This document shows, piece by piece, positions 54,514-63,649 of a stretch of DNA of 64,000 bases. The position numbers and the translations under genes are program-made. The notes under the pieces were generated by a model, which saw only the letters and a program-made list of their open reading frames with translations, was not told the origin of the DNA and searched no databases. Position 1 is the first letter of the stretch. Each line of letters starts with the position of its first letter. Location: the NCBI GenBank assembly GCA_024280755.1, contig JAJRPN010000028.1:59667-123666 (forward strand), in the 5' to 3' direction. The stretch is from Planctomycetota bacterium (GTDB lineage: Bacteria; Planctomycetota; Phycisphaerae; Phycisphaerales; UBA1924).

Positions 54514-57500
54514 AGGTGTGCCGCTTGGGTCATGCCCTCGATCAGCGAATGGAGCTGATCCATATAGTAGTTAAAGTGTGTGCGTTCGTGTGCCTTTGTG
54601 CGGGCAGCCAATGACGCAGAGGCGTAGGCCGAATCATCGGTGAGCAAATGATCGAGTGCTTTTTCCATCGCCTCGATATCGAGATAGGGAACGATCGCGC
54701 CCGCATCCTCTTCAACAATCTCAGGTGCGCCCCCTGCGCCATCAAAGCAAAGCATCGGCACACCCCGCGAGAGGGCCTCAAGCCCGACAAGCGGGAAAGG
54801 ATCTTCGCGAGAAGTCAGCGCAAATACATCACACGCTTCAAACGCCGAGCCGACTTCAGGCAACTGCCCAACAAATAAACACCGATCCTCAATGCCTGCG
54901 CTCTCAACATCATGGCGAGCCCAACGCATATCCGCCGGGTCGCCAGCACCGATCCATACAAACCATGTGTTACAAAGTTCATTGCTCGCAAGATGCTTAG
55001 CCGCTAGGCGGATGAAGAGGTCTGGTCCTTTGCGCGGGTGTACTGTGCCGCACCCGAGTACAAGTTTGGCATTTTGCGGGATGCCATGCTTTGCTCGAAA
55101 CTTCGCACTGGCCTTCGAGTCATTGAGTGGCGTCGAGTTGTGCGGCAGATACCCTGGATAGACCACGTTGACCTTGTCCTTGTCCAAATCAAACGCATTG
55201 ATCATCGCAGTGCGCGAGAAGTTACTCACACACACACATCGTTGCGACGCGTCTACAGCGTTGCGAACATTCTCTGTTCCATACGCTTCCATCGAGGTGA
55301 CGAGCTCGTTGATTAGTGTCAGCACCGGGATGTTCTGGGCCGAGAGTGCTTGGGCTGCGGGCGAAGAAACAACACTTGCGCAGATCGCAAAGGCTGGGTC
55401 AAGAGGGGCGATCGATCGGACAACGCCCTCAAGTGCAGCTTGAGTCGATCCAAACTTTGAAACCTCATCGGTGATCGTGATGCACCGCGCGACTTTGCAG
55501 AACTCTGGTTCAAGCTCGCCGCCACCAAGCAGGATGACATACGGCTCGTACTGCCCCTTAGCAGCAACATGGCGCACGATTTCAAGAAGTAAAAGCTGCG
55601 ACCCTGCGCGGGCAGCATCGTGCGAAACAAACACGGCAGGGGTGCGTGTTCCTGTTTGATTACGCCCCGAGTCTCGCCATTGAACCTGCGGGCTATCTTC
55701 GACAATCGCAGCCTCAACATGCCCGTTCGATGCAGGCTTGCTGTGTGTTGGTTGAACTGTTTCGATCGCTCGAAGCACGCTCTGGGCAAGCTTTGGCTGT
55801 CGGCAGGCGATGGTGTTGAGCGTTTGGTTACGCCGAACAAAACGCTTGAGCCGATCGGTCAAGACCGGGTCTTCCTTGACTGGGGAAGCTTCGATGACAA
55901 CATCACTTTTAACGATCCCATTTGAGATTGAGGATTCACTTGCCGATTCATCGATCGGTTCAGCCGCGATGCTGGGTTCAAGCCCCATTGCCCGAGCGGT
56001 CGCCTTGAGCATGCCCATGTTGCAAGTAGAGGTTGGTTCAAGCACCGCGCCCTCTGCCCATTCATTCCATGCGTTGATAAACACAAGGTTGTCATGCACG
56101 CCGTCGTCGGGTTGGCGTTGGTTGATCGCGCTGCGTAACCACGCTTCATATCGCAAAGGCGTCGCGCCGGTAAAAATCGATGCCGAGCTCATTCGCCTTG
56201 CGGTATTGTCCCAGCCAGGGTTCACACATCGGTACAGCCGATAGTCCGCTTTGATCGGATTGCGAATCAGCTCCGCGGCTCCCGTTGCCCAATCCAAAAC
56301 ACGCCCGTCAAACGCCGGATCTAGATTCGTCACCTTGTGTGTGATCTCGGGTGCCGGGAAATGGTGAGGCGGGAACTCAATCGCCGCATCAAACCCGAGC
56401 GGGCGAGGGTCATCGGTTCGGAATCGCACCGCACAAAGATGGATATCGCCAAGCCCCGCTCGTCGCGCTTCGTCGCGCCAGACCGCAGCCGTGTCTTGGG
56501 CGTTGGCCATCAAATCAGCACGGTAGACAACGATCACAGGCTTGCCATCGACACGCAAATATCGCTTATCTTCAAGCGTCGGGATCAGATCCAAGAAGAA
56601 CTGGCGGTCTGATTGGAGCGTGTGCTTCTGGTGCAAAAGCACCTCTTGCTCAAGCCCATCCCATCGTCGCGTCCAGTTTTCGTTCGCCCAGCAAATACAA
56701 AACGGCATCGAAGGCTTATCAGAACTGAGCAGATCATTAAGCGGTCGTTCAAGAACCCGTCGGCCATTAAACCAATAGTAGTGATAGCAGAACGCGCCGA
56801 TCCCGTGCTTCTGCGCGAGTTGGGCCTGGTGTTGGCGCACCTCAGGCAAGCGAAGATCGTAATAGCCAAGCTCGCCAGGGACGATCGGCTGATCATGGCC
56901 GCCAAACTGAGCCTTGGCACGCACAACATTGCGCCACTCGGTGAACCCTTTGCCCCACCATTGATCATTCTCAGGAATCGGATGAAACTGAGGGAGATAA
57001 AAAGCAACCGCAGTCGTCTTCGCCCGCTGAACCGGATCAACCTCCACAAGCGGGAAATCAGCAGATGAACGGTCACGGATATCAACCAATACCTGCGAGA
57101 GCGATGAGCCATTCGATGATTCGGCCGGGCGCTGGTTCGCCGGCGCATCTTCAGTAGCTGGTGCAAGGTAGGCTTGACGAATGGCTCGTTTTTCAAGCCA
57201 TCCTGTCCGTAAATAATGCACAAGCGGATTCAGCCCTGATGCAGCAACATCGCGGTGGGTTTCAAGATACCACGCAGCATCAAACCACTGCGAAGGCTCG
57301 CGCCCCTCGGTGCATCCTTGCCCAACATAATGCATTGCAGGGTTAGCACCCGCAGCAGCAACATCAGGATACTTGGCAATATACCACTGCGCATCGAACA
57401 AACTCGAAGCGGATACAAGTCGAACATCTTCAGTAAGTCGTCGGCTATGACGCGAAGGCCAGCGTACGAAACTCATCGCGAGTTTCATGGGGATACGCCA

Positions 57501-59075
57501 AGGCGAAACGGTTCGCTTGTTGAGCTCCCGAATTTGCTCAGCCAAAATGATCTGGTCATGCTCCTGTTGGGCTTGGCGAACCTCATGGGCGTGCTTGTTC
57601 AGCTTAAGCTGGACATCTTGCGATTCAAATCGAACTGCGGCTTCTTGAGCAAGTGCTTGCGCATGCTTTTCAACCTGCTCCCTCGCATTCGATTCTATTT
57701 GAGCTTGGGCCTTTGCAGAATCACGAGCGTGTTGAGCGTCAGCAGATGCTTGGGAGAGTGCCTCTTCAAGATCGCGAGCTTGATCGAGCATTGTTTGATG
57801 CTCGATGTTCATTGCCTTGATTTGCTTTTCCAGTTTTTCGAGCTTGGCGGCTTGTGCCTTGGAGTTGCGAACCGATTCTTTATGTTCGCCAGCCTGCTCA
57901 CCGAGTTGTTTGCTAAAGCGTTGGGTCTGAAGAAGCAGCTTCGATTCGGTATGCTTGAGCTCTTTGGCAAGCGTCCTATTTGTTTGACGCAGCGATTGCA
58001 GTATCGCCTGTCCCGCAGCGATCTTGGCTGTGTATTGCGTGTTGGTTGTTTCAGCTTGTCGAACAGATTTATCGAGTTTGCTTTGAACTACTTGAGCTTG
58101 CGCAACAAGCGTTTGGTTGTGCGTGTGTGCATCATCAGCACGATGTTCCGTATCAATCAGCCACTGGGCCGAGAGCTGGCGGACCTCATCAAACGCTTCG
58201 GACACATGATCAAACCCATCGGTATCAATCCCTTGGGTTGACGCCGCAGCCTGTTCAAACAAACCGAGCGCATCCCCGACCACATTGGGCAGCGTTTGAT
58301 GATCGGTCGTTCTTGCTTTATGATGCTGATATCGGGCGGAGATAAATCGATCAACTTCATCCCCGCGTTGTTCAATCTGTAAATCCAGCCCGAGCGCATC
58401 ATTGATCCGAGTCATCGTTGTTCGCCAGTTCGTGAGCAGTTGTGAATACTCCACTACCACACGAGTCATCCCCCGCGTGTCATGCTCGGCCCGAAGCACA
58501 TGATCCATCCAAAGCCACATCGATCGCCCAGCGTCAAACGAATCTCTTGCTTTGAGCGAGCCGATGACTTCTGCTGGGTGCCGAATCGGAATCACAAAGC
58601 TCGGCTCCAGATCAAGCTCCTCAAACACACGAAGCCACAAAGGCATCAGTCGGCACATCCGAGGGTCTTTAATCACGATCACCGGAGCAGGGTCGTATTC
58701 GTTTTCGACACATTCAACAAGCTTCTCGACCCAGTGTGCGATCTTCGTTTCTGATCCGAGCTGATCAAGAACATTGCGAGCACTCGCCGGGTCAACAAAC
58801 GGCAAGCTCCACCCAAGCCCAAGCTCCGCGAACAACGCGTCATGAACCGTTCCAATCGAGCCCGGCTCCCAATAGCCAGTCTGGTTTTCGTCCGCTGCCG
58901 GGATCGGCTCGCGAGGCATCCCCGCACCGAGCAATCCAAGCGTGCCCGTAAGCACACTCGTCCCGCTGCGGTGCATCCCAAGCACAACCACCACCTTGCG
59001 TTTGGCGCCCAAGTGTTGCGGGTTCAACCCACGATTCGATTTGTCCCCCGACCCACTCGTCGGCTGATTGCCCAT
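54510..59075 (-). CDS. 1521-residue glycan enzyme: sulfotransferase, coiled coil, FDA repeats, WbsX-like domain, GT4
   Basis: This protein joins several activities. Residues about 25-300 are a sulfotransferase-like domain (VVLGMHRSGTSVLTG and VIKDPRMCRLMP). About 308-525 is a long coiled coil. About 557-633 are repeats of the type SLFDAQWYIAKYPDVAAAG with HYVGQGCTEGREP. About 687-1030 is a WbsX-like (GH99-fold) domain: AFYLPQFHPIPENDQWWGKG, FTEWRNV, ICWANENWTRRWDG and INAWNEWAEGAVLEP. About 1143-1521 is a GT-B glycosyltransferase of family 4 with LVLGCGTVHPRKGPDLFIR and FALTSREDPFPLVGLEALSR. Each part is complete by eye. It likely builds or modifies a surface polysaccharide; order of action is unknown. 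Confidence 0.87.
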   Translation of the reverse strand: MGNQPTSGSGDKSNRGLNPQHLGAKRKVVVVLGMHRSGTSVLTGTLGLLGAGMPREPIPAADENQTGYWEPGSIGTVHDALFAELGLGWSLPFVDPASARNVLDQLGSETKIAHWVEKLVECVENEYDPAPVIVIKDPRMCRLMPLWLRVFEELDLEPSFVIPIRHPAEVIGSLKARDSFDAGRSMWLWMDHVLRAEHDTRGMTRVVVEYSQLLTNWRTTMTRINDALGLDLQIEQRGDEVDRFISARYQHHKARTTDHQTLPNVVGDALGLFEQAAASTQGIDTDGFDHVSEAFDEVRQLSAQWLIDTEHRADDAHTHNQTLVAQAQVVQSKLDKSVRQAETTNTQYTAKIAAGQAILQSLRQTNRTLAKELKHTESKLLLQTQRFSKQLGEQAGEHKESVRNSKAQAAKLEKLEKQIKAMNIEHQTMLDQARDLEEALSQASADAQHARDSAKAQAQIESNAREQVEKHAQALAQEAAVRFESQDVQLKLNKHAHEVRQAQQEHDQIILAEQIRELNKRTVSPWRIPMKLAMSFVRWPSRHSRRLTEDVRLVSASSLFDAQWYIAKYPDVAAAGANPAMHYVGQGCTEGREPSQWFDAAWYLETHRDVAASGLNPLVHYLRTGWLEKRAIRQAYLAPATEDAPANQRPAESSNGSSLSQVLVDIRDRSSADFPLVEVDPVQRAKTTAVAFYLPQFHPIPENDQWWGKGFTEWRNVVRAKAQFGGHDQPIVPGELGYYDLRLPEVRQHQAQLAQKHGIGAFCYHYYWFNGRRVLERPLNDLLSSDKPSMPFCICWANENWTRRWDGLEQEVLLHQKHTLQSDRQFFLDLIPTLEDKRYLRVDGKPVIVVYRADLMANAQDTAAVWRDEARRAGLGDIHLCAVRFRTDDPRPLGFDAAIEFPPHHFPAPEITHKVTNLDPAFDGRVLDWATGAAELIRNPIKADYRLYRCVNPGWDNTARRMSSASIFTGATPLRYEAWLRSAINQRQPDDGVHDNLVFINAWNEWAEGAVLEPTSTCNMGMLKATARAMGLEPSIAAEPIDESASESSISNGIVKSDVVIEASPVKEDPVLTDRLKRFVRRNQTLNTIACRQPKLAQSVLRAIETVQPTHSKPASNGHVEAAIVEDSPQVQWRDSGRNQTGTRTPAVFVSHDAARAGSQLLLLEIVRHVAAKGQYEPYVILLGGGELEPEFCKVARCITITDEVSKFGSTQAALEGVVRSIAPLDPAFAICASVVSSPAAQALSAQNIPVLTLINELVTSMEAYGTENVRNAVDASQRCVCVSNFSRTAMINAFDLDKDKVNVVYPGYLPHNSTPLNDSKASAKFRAKHGIPQNAKLVLGCGTVHPRKGPDLFIRLAAKHLASNELCNTWFVWIGAGDPADMRWARHDVESAGIEDRCLFVGQLPEVGSAFEACDVFALTSREDPFPLVGLEALSRGVPMLCFDGAGGAPEIVEEDAGAIVPYLDIEAMEKALDHLLTDDSAYASASLAARTKAHERTHFNYYMDQLHSLIEGMTQAAHL

Positions 59076-59313
59076 AAATAACTCTCAACTACGATGACAA
59101 AGCCACAAACACACCCCAAAGCCACTGGGCCTATCAGAGAAGCCTCAAGAAGTATAAGCACACTGATAAGAGATAGTTGCGCATCGTGTACCCTCGAACC
59201 AACATACACCGACCCCCATTTCGCCGACGAGTACGGCAAACACATCGCGAACACACCCACGAGTGTCCGATAAGTATAAAGTTCAGAAGCGAGTTTCAAG
59301 CCAGGAGAAGCGT

Positions 59314-60447
59314 ATGAGAAAGCAAATGGTCAGTATGAGCATGTTCGCCATTTGCCTATCTGCAAACGCAGCCATCGCTCAAGATGCCCCCGATTACGGG
59401 TTTGACTTCGTCACGATCGGAGATCCAGGGAACCGAGATACGATTCCAAGTGAAACGCCTCACTCATCGGATTTTCAGTTTGGAAGTGTAGATTATGTGT
59501 TTCGTATGGCAACGACAGAGGTTACGCTTGGGCAATATCTTGAGTTTGTTCAGGCCTATTACCCTATTGAAGTGAAGAACACTGGCAATCCTATAGCTTC
59601 TTTGGGATTGACCGGGTTTGGTATTCGTGCAGCATTTGGGCAGGTGCATATTCGTGACGGACACACGGAGCATGAGCCAACATCTATGTCGTGGGAGTAT
59701 GCAGCAAGGTATATCAATTGGCTGCATAACGGAAAGGTTCAGGAAGAATGGGCGTATGAGAACGGAGTGTATGATACTTCTACATTTGTGCAAGATGAAA
59801 AAGGAAACTGGTTGCATCAACAAGTACATAATCCGCATTCGCGATATTGGATGCCAACATACAATGAATGGATGAAGGCGGGGTATTGGGATCCGAATAA
59901 AAATGATGGAAAAGGGGGGTATTGGATTTTTCCAAACACATCCGATATTGAACCGATTCCAAGACTACTTCCCAATGAAGGTGGTGGGCGGAACTCGGGG
60001 CGTTCATCTGAAGGGTGGCCGATTGATGTCGGCTCTTTTGAGAATGTCGCAAGCCCTTGGGGGATTTACGATATGGCGGGCGGGGTATCGGAGTTTACGG
60101 AGAGTGTGTGGTGGTTCAGAGATCCTGTTAGGCTTCAAGAACGAATCGTTTGTGGATCTTACTTCTTGTATGATGATTATGGTGATATTTTTTCGAATGA
60201 TATCATCGGGTTTGCCGTGGGTTACTCTGTGTCCTTTGCGGCATTTAACGGTCTTCGGTTGGTGAGGGGTATGGAGCATCCTGCGGATCTGAACCATGAT
60301 GGGCATATGAATTATTTTGATGTCTCGCTGTTCATGCGATGGTATATCAGCGGTGATGATCGTGCGGATTTCCGGCTTGATGGCGAGCTCGATCTTGACG
60401 ATGCGCGTGTTTTTTTAGGTTTAATGGGTTTTCACTCCTCTTTGTAA
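59314..60447 (+). CDS. SUMF1/FGE-fold secreted protein with dockerin, paralogue 1
   Basis: A 377-residue exported protein. ATG 59314 follows GGAG and starts the signal peptide (MRKQMVSMSMFAICLSANA). The middle matches the SUMF1/formylglycine-generating fold: FRMATTEVTLGQYLEF, YAARYINWLHNGK, PTYNEWMKAGYWDPN, SPWGIYDMAGGVSEFTE and a C-terminal GLRLV. The active-site cysteine pair of true FGE is not visible, so it is probably not a sulfatase activator. The C-terminus carries a dockerin (DLNHDGHMNYFDVSLFM, DFRLDGELDLDDARVFL). A closely similar gene starts at 62442. Confidence 0.82.
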   Translation: MRKQMVSMSMFAICLSANAAIAQDAPDYGFDFVTIGDPGNRDTIPSETPHSSDFQFGSVDYVFRMATTEVTLGQYLEFVQAYYPIEVKNTGNPIASLGLTGFGIRAAFGQVHIRDGHTEHEPTSMSWEYAARYINWLHNGKVQEEWAYENGVYDTSTFVQDEKGNWLHQQVHNPHSRYWMPTYNEWMKAGYWDPNKNDGKGGYWIFPNTSDIEPIPRLLPNEGGGRNSGRSSEGWPIDVGSFENVASPWGIYDMAGGVSEFTESVWWFRDPVRLQERIVCGSYFLYDDYGDIFSNDIIGFAVGYSVSFAAFNGLRLVRGMEHPADLNHDGHMNYFDVSLFMRWYISGDDRADFRLDGELDLDDARVFLGLMGFHSSL

Positions 60448-60613
60448 GAAATGATCTGAGTATCGACTACAACGCCGACGGCGATCTCGATATTGACGAT
60501 GTGTTAATATTCTTAGAGCTGGCCGGACAATAAGCCCCCGGTCGGCAGTAACGCAAGCAATAGCCGAGCGCCAACTCCACAAACCATCAGCAACAAAGCA
60601 TCTCGACACACAA

Positions 60614-60648
60614 AGACGGGTCCTGTCATATCCAGACAGAACCCGTCT
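60614..60648 (-). terminator. Minus-strand hairpin terminator beside tRNA-like end
   Basis: A stem of 8 perfect pairs, one mismatch and 5 more pairs (AGACGGGT with ACCCGTCT outermost), followed on the minus strand by TTTGTG. It fits the end of a minus-strand RNA gene whose 3' end is at 60654-60676. Confidence 0.65.
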
Positions 60649-60653
60649 CATAA

Positions 60654-60676
60654 TGGAGCCGGGGGGAATCGAACCC
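60654..60676 (-). other. Truncated tRNA or tmRNA 3' end, probable attachment site
   Basis: On the minus strand the sequence contains the T-loop TTCGATT and an acceptor end CGGCTCC followed by A, without an encoded CCA. This resembles the last 23 bases of a tmRNA or tRNA. The required 5' acceptor half (GGAGCCG) is not found within 100 bases and the T-stem loses pairing beyond three base pairs, so the gene is incomplete. Duplicated 3' ends of this type are left when an element integrates into a tRNA gene. Confidence 0.55.
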
Positions 60677-60848
60677 TACAGAAATCGGGCCTTACGGCTA
60701 CGCCAGTGGGGTTGCGCACAGAAAAGCGCACAGTCGATCTGCATGATCCCATTCTGTCGCAGGTAGTCACAGCGTGGCCATCGCTGCCTGAGCATGTCCG
60801 CTTAACAATCTCGCTTCTGATTCAGAACTCATCCAAAGGGGGTGAGGC

Positions 60849-61079
60849 ATGAACCAGCAAGAATCGAAGCAAGTTCATTTCGCGATTCCAGATTCGTTGT
60901 ACACACAACTCATCGAACTCCTCGACACACGCATCAGAAGCGAGCGAGCCAGAGCATCGGCTTACCGCTGTCGTGCAGATCCATCAAACGAAATGATCGC
61001 TCAAGGTAATATGGCCCGCCTGATCACTTTACGAAACACAATCGTAGAGAGTTGCCGGATCGAGGTGGATGATGTCTGA
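60849..61079 (+). CDS. Small hypothetical protein of the replication module
   Basis: A 76-residue protein I do not recognise. It is helical and basic in the middle (RIRSERARASAYR) and contains FAIPDSLYTQLIELLDTRI, a segment of the kind seen in small DNA-binding or partition proteins. GGGGGTGAGG lies just before the ATG. It overlaps the Rep gene by 11 bases, so the two are probably translated together as parts of one mobile module. Confidence 0.6.
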   Translation: MNQQESKQVHFAIPDSLYTQLIELLDTRIRSERARASAYRCRADPSNEMIAQGNMARLITLRNTIVESCRIEVDDV

Positions 61080-62307
61080 GCATCTGCCCAAATCAGCTAT
61101 GGAGAGCGATGAGCAGGCCCTCGCGGAGCGCGGGCCTGCCTGCTCTCCTTGTGATCTTGGCTGTGTGTCCTTGCCCGCCCGTCGGTCGCCGTCGGAGTCT
61201 CGCCCCTCGCAAGAGCAAGGGGGCGGGACGGAGCGGCGTCCAGAGGGTGGGCACCCCGCCCGTCGGGAGCCTGAGGGGTTCAGCCCTGAACAAACGGTGG
61301 GTATCCATCCCCGCTTTGTAACACCGGGGATAGAAAACCAAAACCGCCCTGATCAAGTCCCAGAGCCGGGTATGTGGTGCCGTCCAGACTGGATCAGATT
61401 GGTCGGATTGAGCAGCATGGAAAGGCGAGTCACAAGAGTAATCCGAAAATGGTTTGGGCATCCGACAGGCTCAAATCATGGTGCCAAGTTCTTCGATGCC
61501 GGGGTTGAGTGGTATCCGGGAGTGCTGCTGAGCAAAGGGCATTCATCCAATATCGTGATGGTCGATCTGCAAGGCAGCCGACTCGCCATAATGGAGCCAA
61601 TGGATGCGATCAAACTGATGACTGAGATTATGATGATGGGATTTCATTGCACAAGGATAGATTTGGCGGTCGATCATGTCATGCAAGGCGTAGATCTTTA
61701 TAACAAAGCACTCGCATCTTGCGAGGCCAAAGAGTTGTGCATGATGAGAAGATACTCGCCAGATCCTGAGTTTGATTCGCACGGCAAGCCGTTACGAAAA
61801 CTGCTCAAACTCGGCAAAAGAGATTCCGATGTCTGCGCACGAATCTACGATAAAGGGCTCGAAACAAAGACGCTGCCCGAAGGTCTATGGGAGCGTTTCG
61901 AGGTCGAGTTCAAAGGCGACCGGGCCAACGAAGTGTGCATGACACTCATCGAGACCGGCGACACTTTCAACGAAACGCTCTGGCAAATAATCATCGGTTC
62001 TGTCGATTTTCGCCTGTGTAATGGCCGAAGCGAACTCAAACGCCGCCCTCGTTCCAAGTGGTGGAGCGACTACATCGGGCAGTCATACCCATTGAAAATC
62101 AAACCGATGCCCAAGGAGTCGAGTCTGGATCAATGGTGCGAGTGGTTCCGTTTGTCAGCCGCAAGAAGACTGCTCCAACTTGCAGAGATCATGGGCCAGC
62201 CACCACAAGAGTTCTTCGCACAACTCATCGTCGGCTTAGAGCCTGCAAACACCGTCGTCCCTGCCACGGTCGAGGCGCATGCCCTATCAAACAGAGGCAA
62301 GAAGTAG
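61069..62307 (+). CDS. Rep_trans-family replication initiation protein
   Basis: The C-terminal 300 residues match the Rep_trans group (rolling-circle replication initiators of plasmids, ICEs and phages): RPDWIRLVGLSS, CTRIDLAVDHV, a central ARIYDKGLE with the probable catalytic Tyr, and WERFEVEFKGDRANEV. ATG 61069 or 61072 gives a 100-residue N-terminal extension that is unusually rich in Gly, Pro, Arg and Ser and is translated from very GC-rich hairpin-forming DNA (61112-61280), so translation may instead begin at ATG 61372 (MWCRPDWIRLVG). No other conjugation gene is seen. A role in copying or mobilising an integrated element is inferred. Confidence 0.82.
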   Translation: MMSEHLPKSAMESDEQALAERGPACSPCDLGCVSLPARRSPSESRPSQEQGGGTERRPEGGHPARREPEGFSPEQTVGIHPRFVTPGIENQNRPDQVPEPGMWCRPDWIRLVGLSSMERRVTRVIRKWFGHPTGSNHGAKFFDAGVEWYPGVLLSKGHSSNIVMVDLQGSRLAIMEPMDAIKLMTEIMMMGFHCTRIDLAVDHVMQGVDLYNKALASCEAKELCMMRRYSPDPEFDSHGKPLRKLLKLGKRDSDVCARIYDKGLETKTLPEGLWERFEVEFKGDRANEVCMTLIETGDTFNETLWQIIIGSVDFRLCNGRSELKRRPRSKWWSDYIGQSYPLKIKPMPKESSLDQWCEWFRLSAARRLLQLAEIMGQPPQEFFAQLIVGLEPANTVVPATVEAHALSNRGKK

Positions 62308-62441
62308 TCACTTAATCGTATAATACGAAACAGTAGGGTATTGTGTTCGTTTTGCCCATTTGTCCGATAATTACAGGAACTTAGGAGGCTCAGGCAATGT
62401 ATAAGAATGAAGACAGCCGTATTTTGAATCAGGGGAAGCGT

Positions 62442-63521
62442 ATGAGACAGCAAATGATTAGCGTAAGTGTATTAACCATCGGTATTTGTGCTGGTGTGGC
62501 GATTTCTCAAGATGACCCTGATTTCGTGATCATTGGTGATCCTGGGAACAGAAACACGATTGACGAAGAGATGGATGAGTGGGCTATGGGGCAGGCTGTT
62601 GGTGCGGTGGGCTATGAGTTTCGTATGGCCACGCTGGAAGTGACTGTTGGACAATATTTTGAATTTGCAGAGCAGTATCACCCCTACTACACAATAAACA
62701 CAGGGAATATACTAGGGCATTCCGATTTTACTGGGGGGGATATCCGTCTTGCCTCGGGTGTGATCCAAATCCGCGATGGCGTTTCATCCAATAAACCTAT
62801 CAGTCTCGGCTGGGAATACGCGACTCGCTATGTCAATTGGCTTCATCACGGCAAGGTGAATGAAGAGTGGGCTTTTGAAACAGGTGTCTACGACACATCA
62901 ACCTATACACAAAATGAAGATGAAACTTGGAATCATCAGATAGAGCGCAGTCCAGACGCTCGGGTTTGGCTTTCTACCAGAGACGAATGGACGAAAGCTG
63001 GGTATTGGGATCCTGATCTCAATGATGGCGATGGCGGATATCATCGTTTTCCCAATGGATCCAGTGTTGAATCATTGCCAACAATCGAACGCAATAGCGG
63101 ATTCACTGAGGATTATCCATTAGATGTCGGCATGTTCCCAGGCTCGCGAAGCCCATGGGGAATCATGGATATGGCGGGAGGCGTAACCGAGTGGACTGGA
63201 AGTATAATCGGCGACAATCAGCACCGTCGATACCTCATGGGGTCAGCGTATTGGAATAACTCATACGACTATCTTTTTCAGGAAGATCGGATTGGTGGGA
63301 GCCGAGGCGGGACGGTTTATTTTAGTTCTGATGGTGGAATACGCCTTGTTGCTCCTGTGTACGCATCCGCAGATCTCAACCAAGACGGGCATGTGAACTT
63401 CTTCGATGTCTCGCTCTTCATCCGGCGGTTTGTCGCTGGGGATGGTCGCGTTGATTTTCATAAAGACAATGTTCTTAACATCGATGATGTAAGAGTGTTC
63501 ATAGGGCTGATTGGCATGTGA
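62442..63521 (+). CDS. SUMF1/FGE-fold secreted protein with dockerin, paralogue 2
   Basis: A 359-residue paralogue of the gene at 59314, with the same layout: signal peptide (MRQQMISVSVLTIGICAGVA), SUMF1-fold core with FRMATLEVTVGQYFEF, TRYVNWLHHGK, STRDEWTKAGYWDPD and SPWGIMDMAGGVTEWTG, and a dockerin (DLNQDGHVNFFDVSLFI, NVLNIDDVRVFIGL). FGE-type active-site cysteines are again absent. GGGGAAG precedes ATG 62442, and the bases TGTCCGATAA occur upstream of both paralogues. The pair flanks the replication module. Confidence 0.82.
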   Translation: MRQQMISVSVLTIGICAGVAISQDDPDFVIIGDPGNRNTIDEEMDEWAMGQAVGAVGYEFRMATLEVTVGQYFEFAEQYHPYYTINTGNILGHSDFTGGDIRLASGVIQIRDGVSSNKPISLGWEYATRYVNWLHHGKVNEEWAFETGVYDTSTYTQNEDETWNHQIERSPDARVWLSTRDEWTKAGYWDPDLNDGDGGYHRFPNGSSVESLPTIERNSGFTEDYPLDVGMFPGSRSPWGIMDMAGGVTEWTGSIIGDNQHRRYLMGSAYWNNSYDYLFQEDRIGGSRGGTVYFSSDGGIRLVAPVYASADLNQDGHVNFFDVSLFIRRFVAGDGRVDFHKDNVLNIDDVRVFIGLIGM

Positions 63522-63649
63522 GAATTGCGAGTATGTCTCGCAAGAAAATATGCAGTTGTAATTGTGGTTTAGGTAAAAAAACATGTTTTAGATTAAGAAA
63601 TGGAGTGTGGAATGAAGTTTAAGAAAATATCAATCTCAACAGTCGCTTG
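63522..63649. other. AT-rich gap before the insertion sequence
   Basis: The 128 bases between the second SUMF1-fold gene and the left end of the insertion sequence are AT-rich and contain no recognisable gene or terminator. Confidence 0.5.

Larger units (their letters stand above)
60448..60848. other. Intergenic stretch with dockerin remnant, tRNA-like end and repeats
   Basis: The 401 bases between the first SUMF1-fold gene and the small element gene at 60849 hold four recognisable things. There is an out-of-frame dockerin tail (about 60450-60533: DYNADGDLDIDDVLIFLELAGQ). A strong hairpin (60614-60648) reads as a minus-strand terminator. A tRNA/tmRNA 3' end is at 60654-60676. An 8-base direct repeat GCGCACAG lies at 60714-60721 and 60726-60733. 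The rest shows no gene. Confidence 0.6.

Noticed and set aside
57255-58241. A 328-residue open frame on the plus strand
   Set aside because: It is antisense to the coiled-coil part of the giant glycan enzyme, and its composition is explained by the complementary codons.
59024-59299. A 91-residue hydrophobic open frame on the minus strand upstream of the 1521-residue gene
   Set aside because: It overlaps the start of the giant gene by 52 bases, lies in the divergent promoter region and has no recognisable Shine-Dalgarno or family.
59314-60447. Active formylglycine-generating enzyme
   Set aside because: The fold motifs are present but the active-site cysteine pair is not, the protein is exported and ends in a dockerin, and no sulfatase gene is near.
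60654-60850. A complete tmRNA or tRNA gene on the minus strand
   Set aside because: Only the last 23 bases fit; the 5' acceptor half and D-arm are missing and the space is taken by a protein gene.
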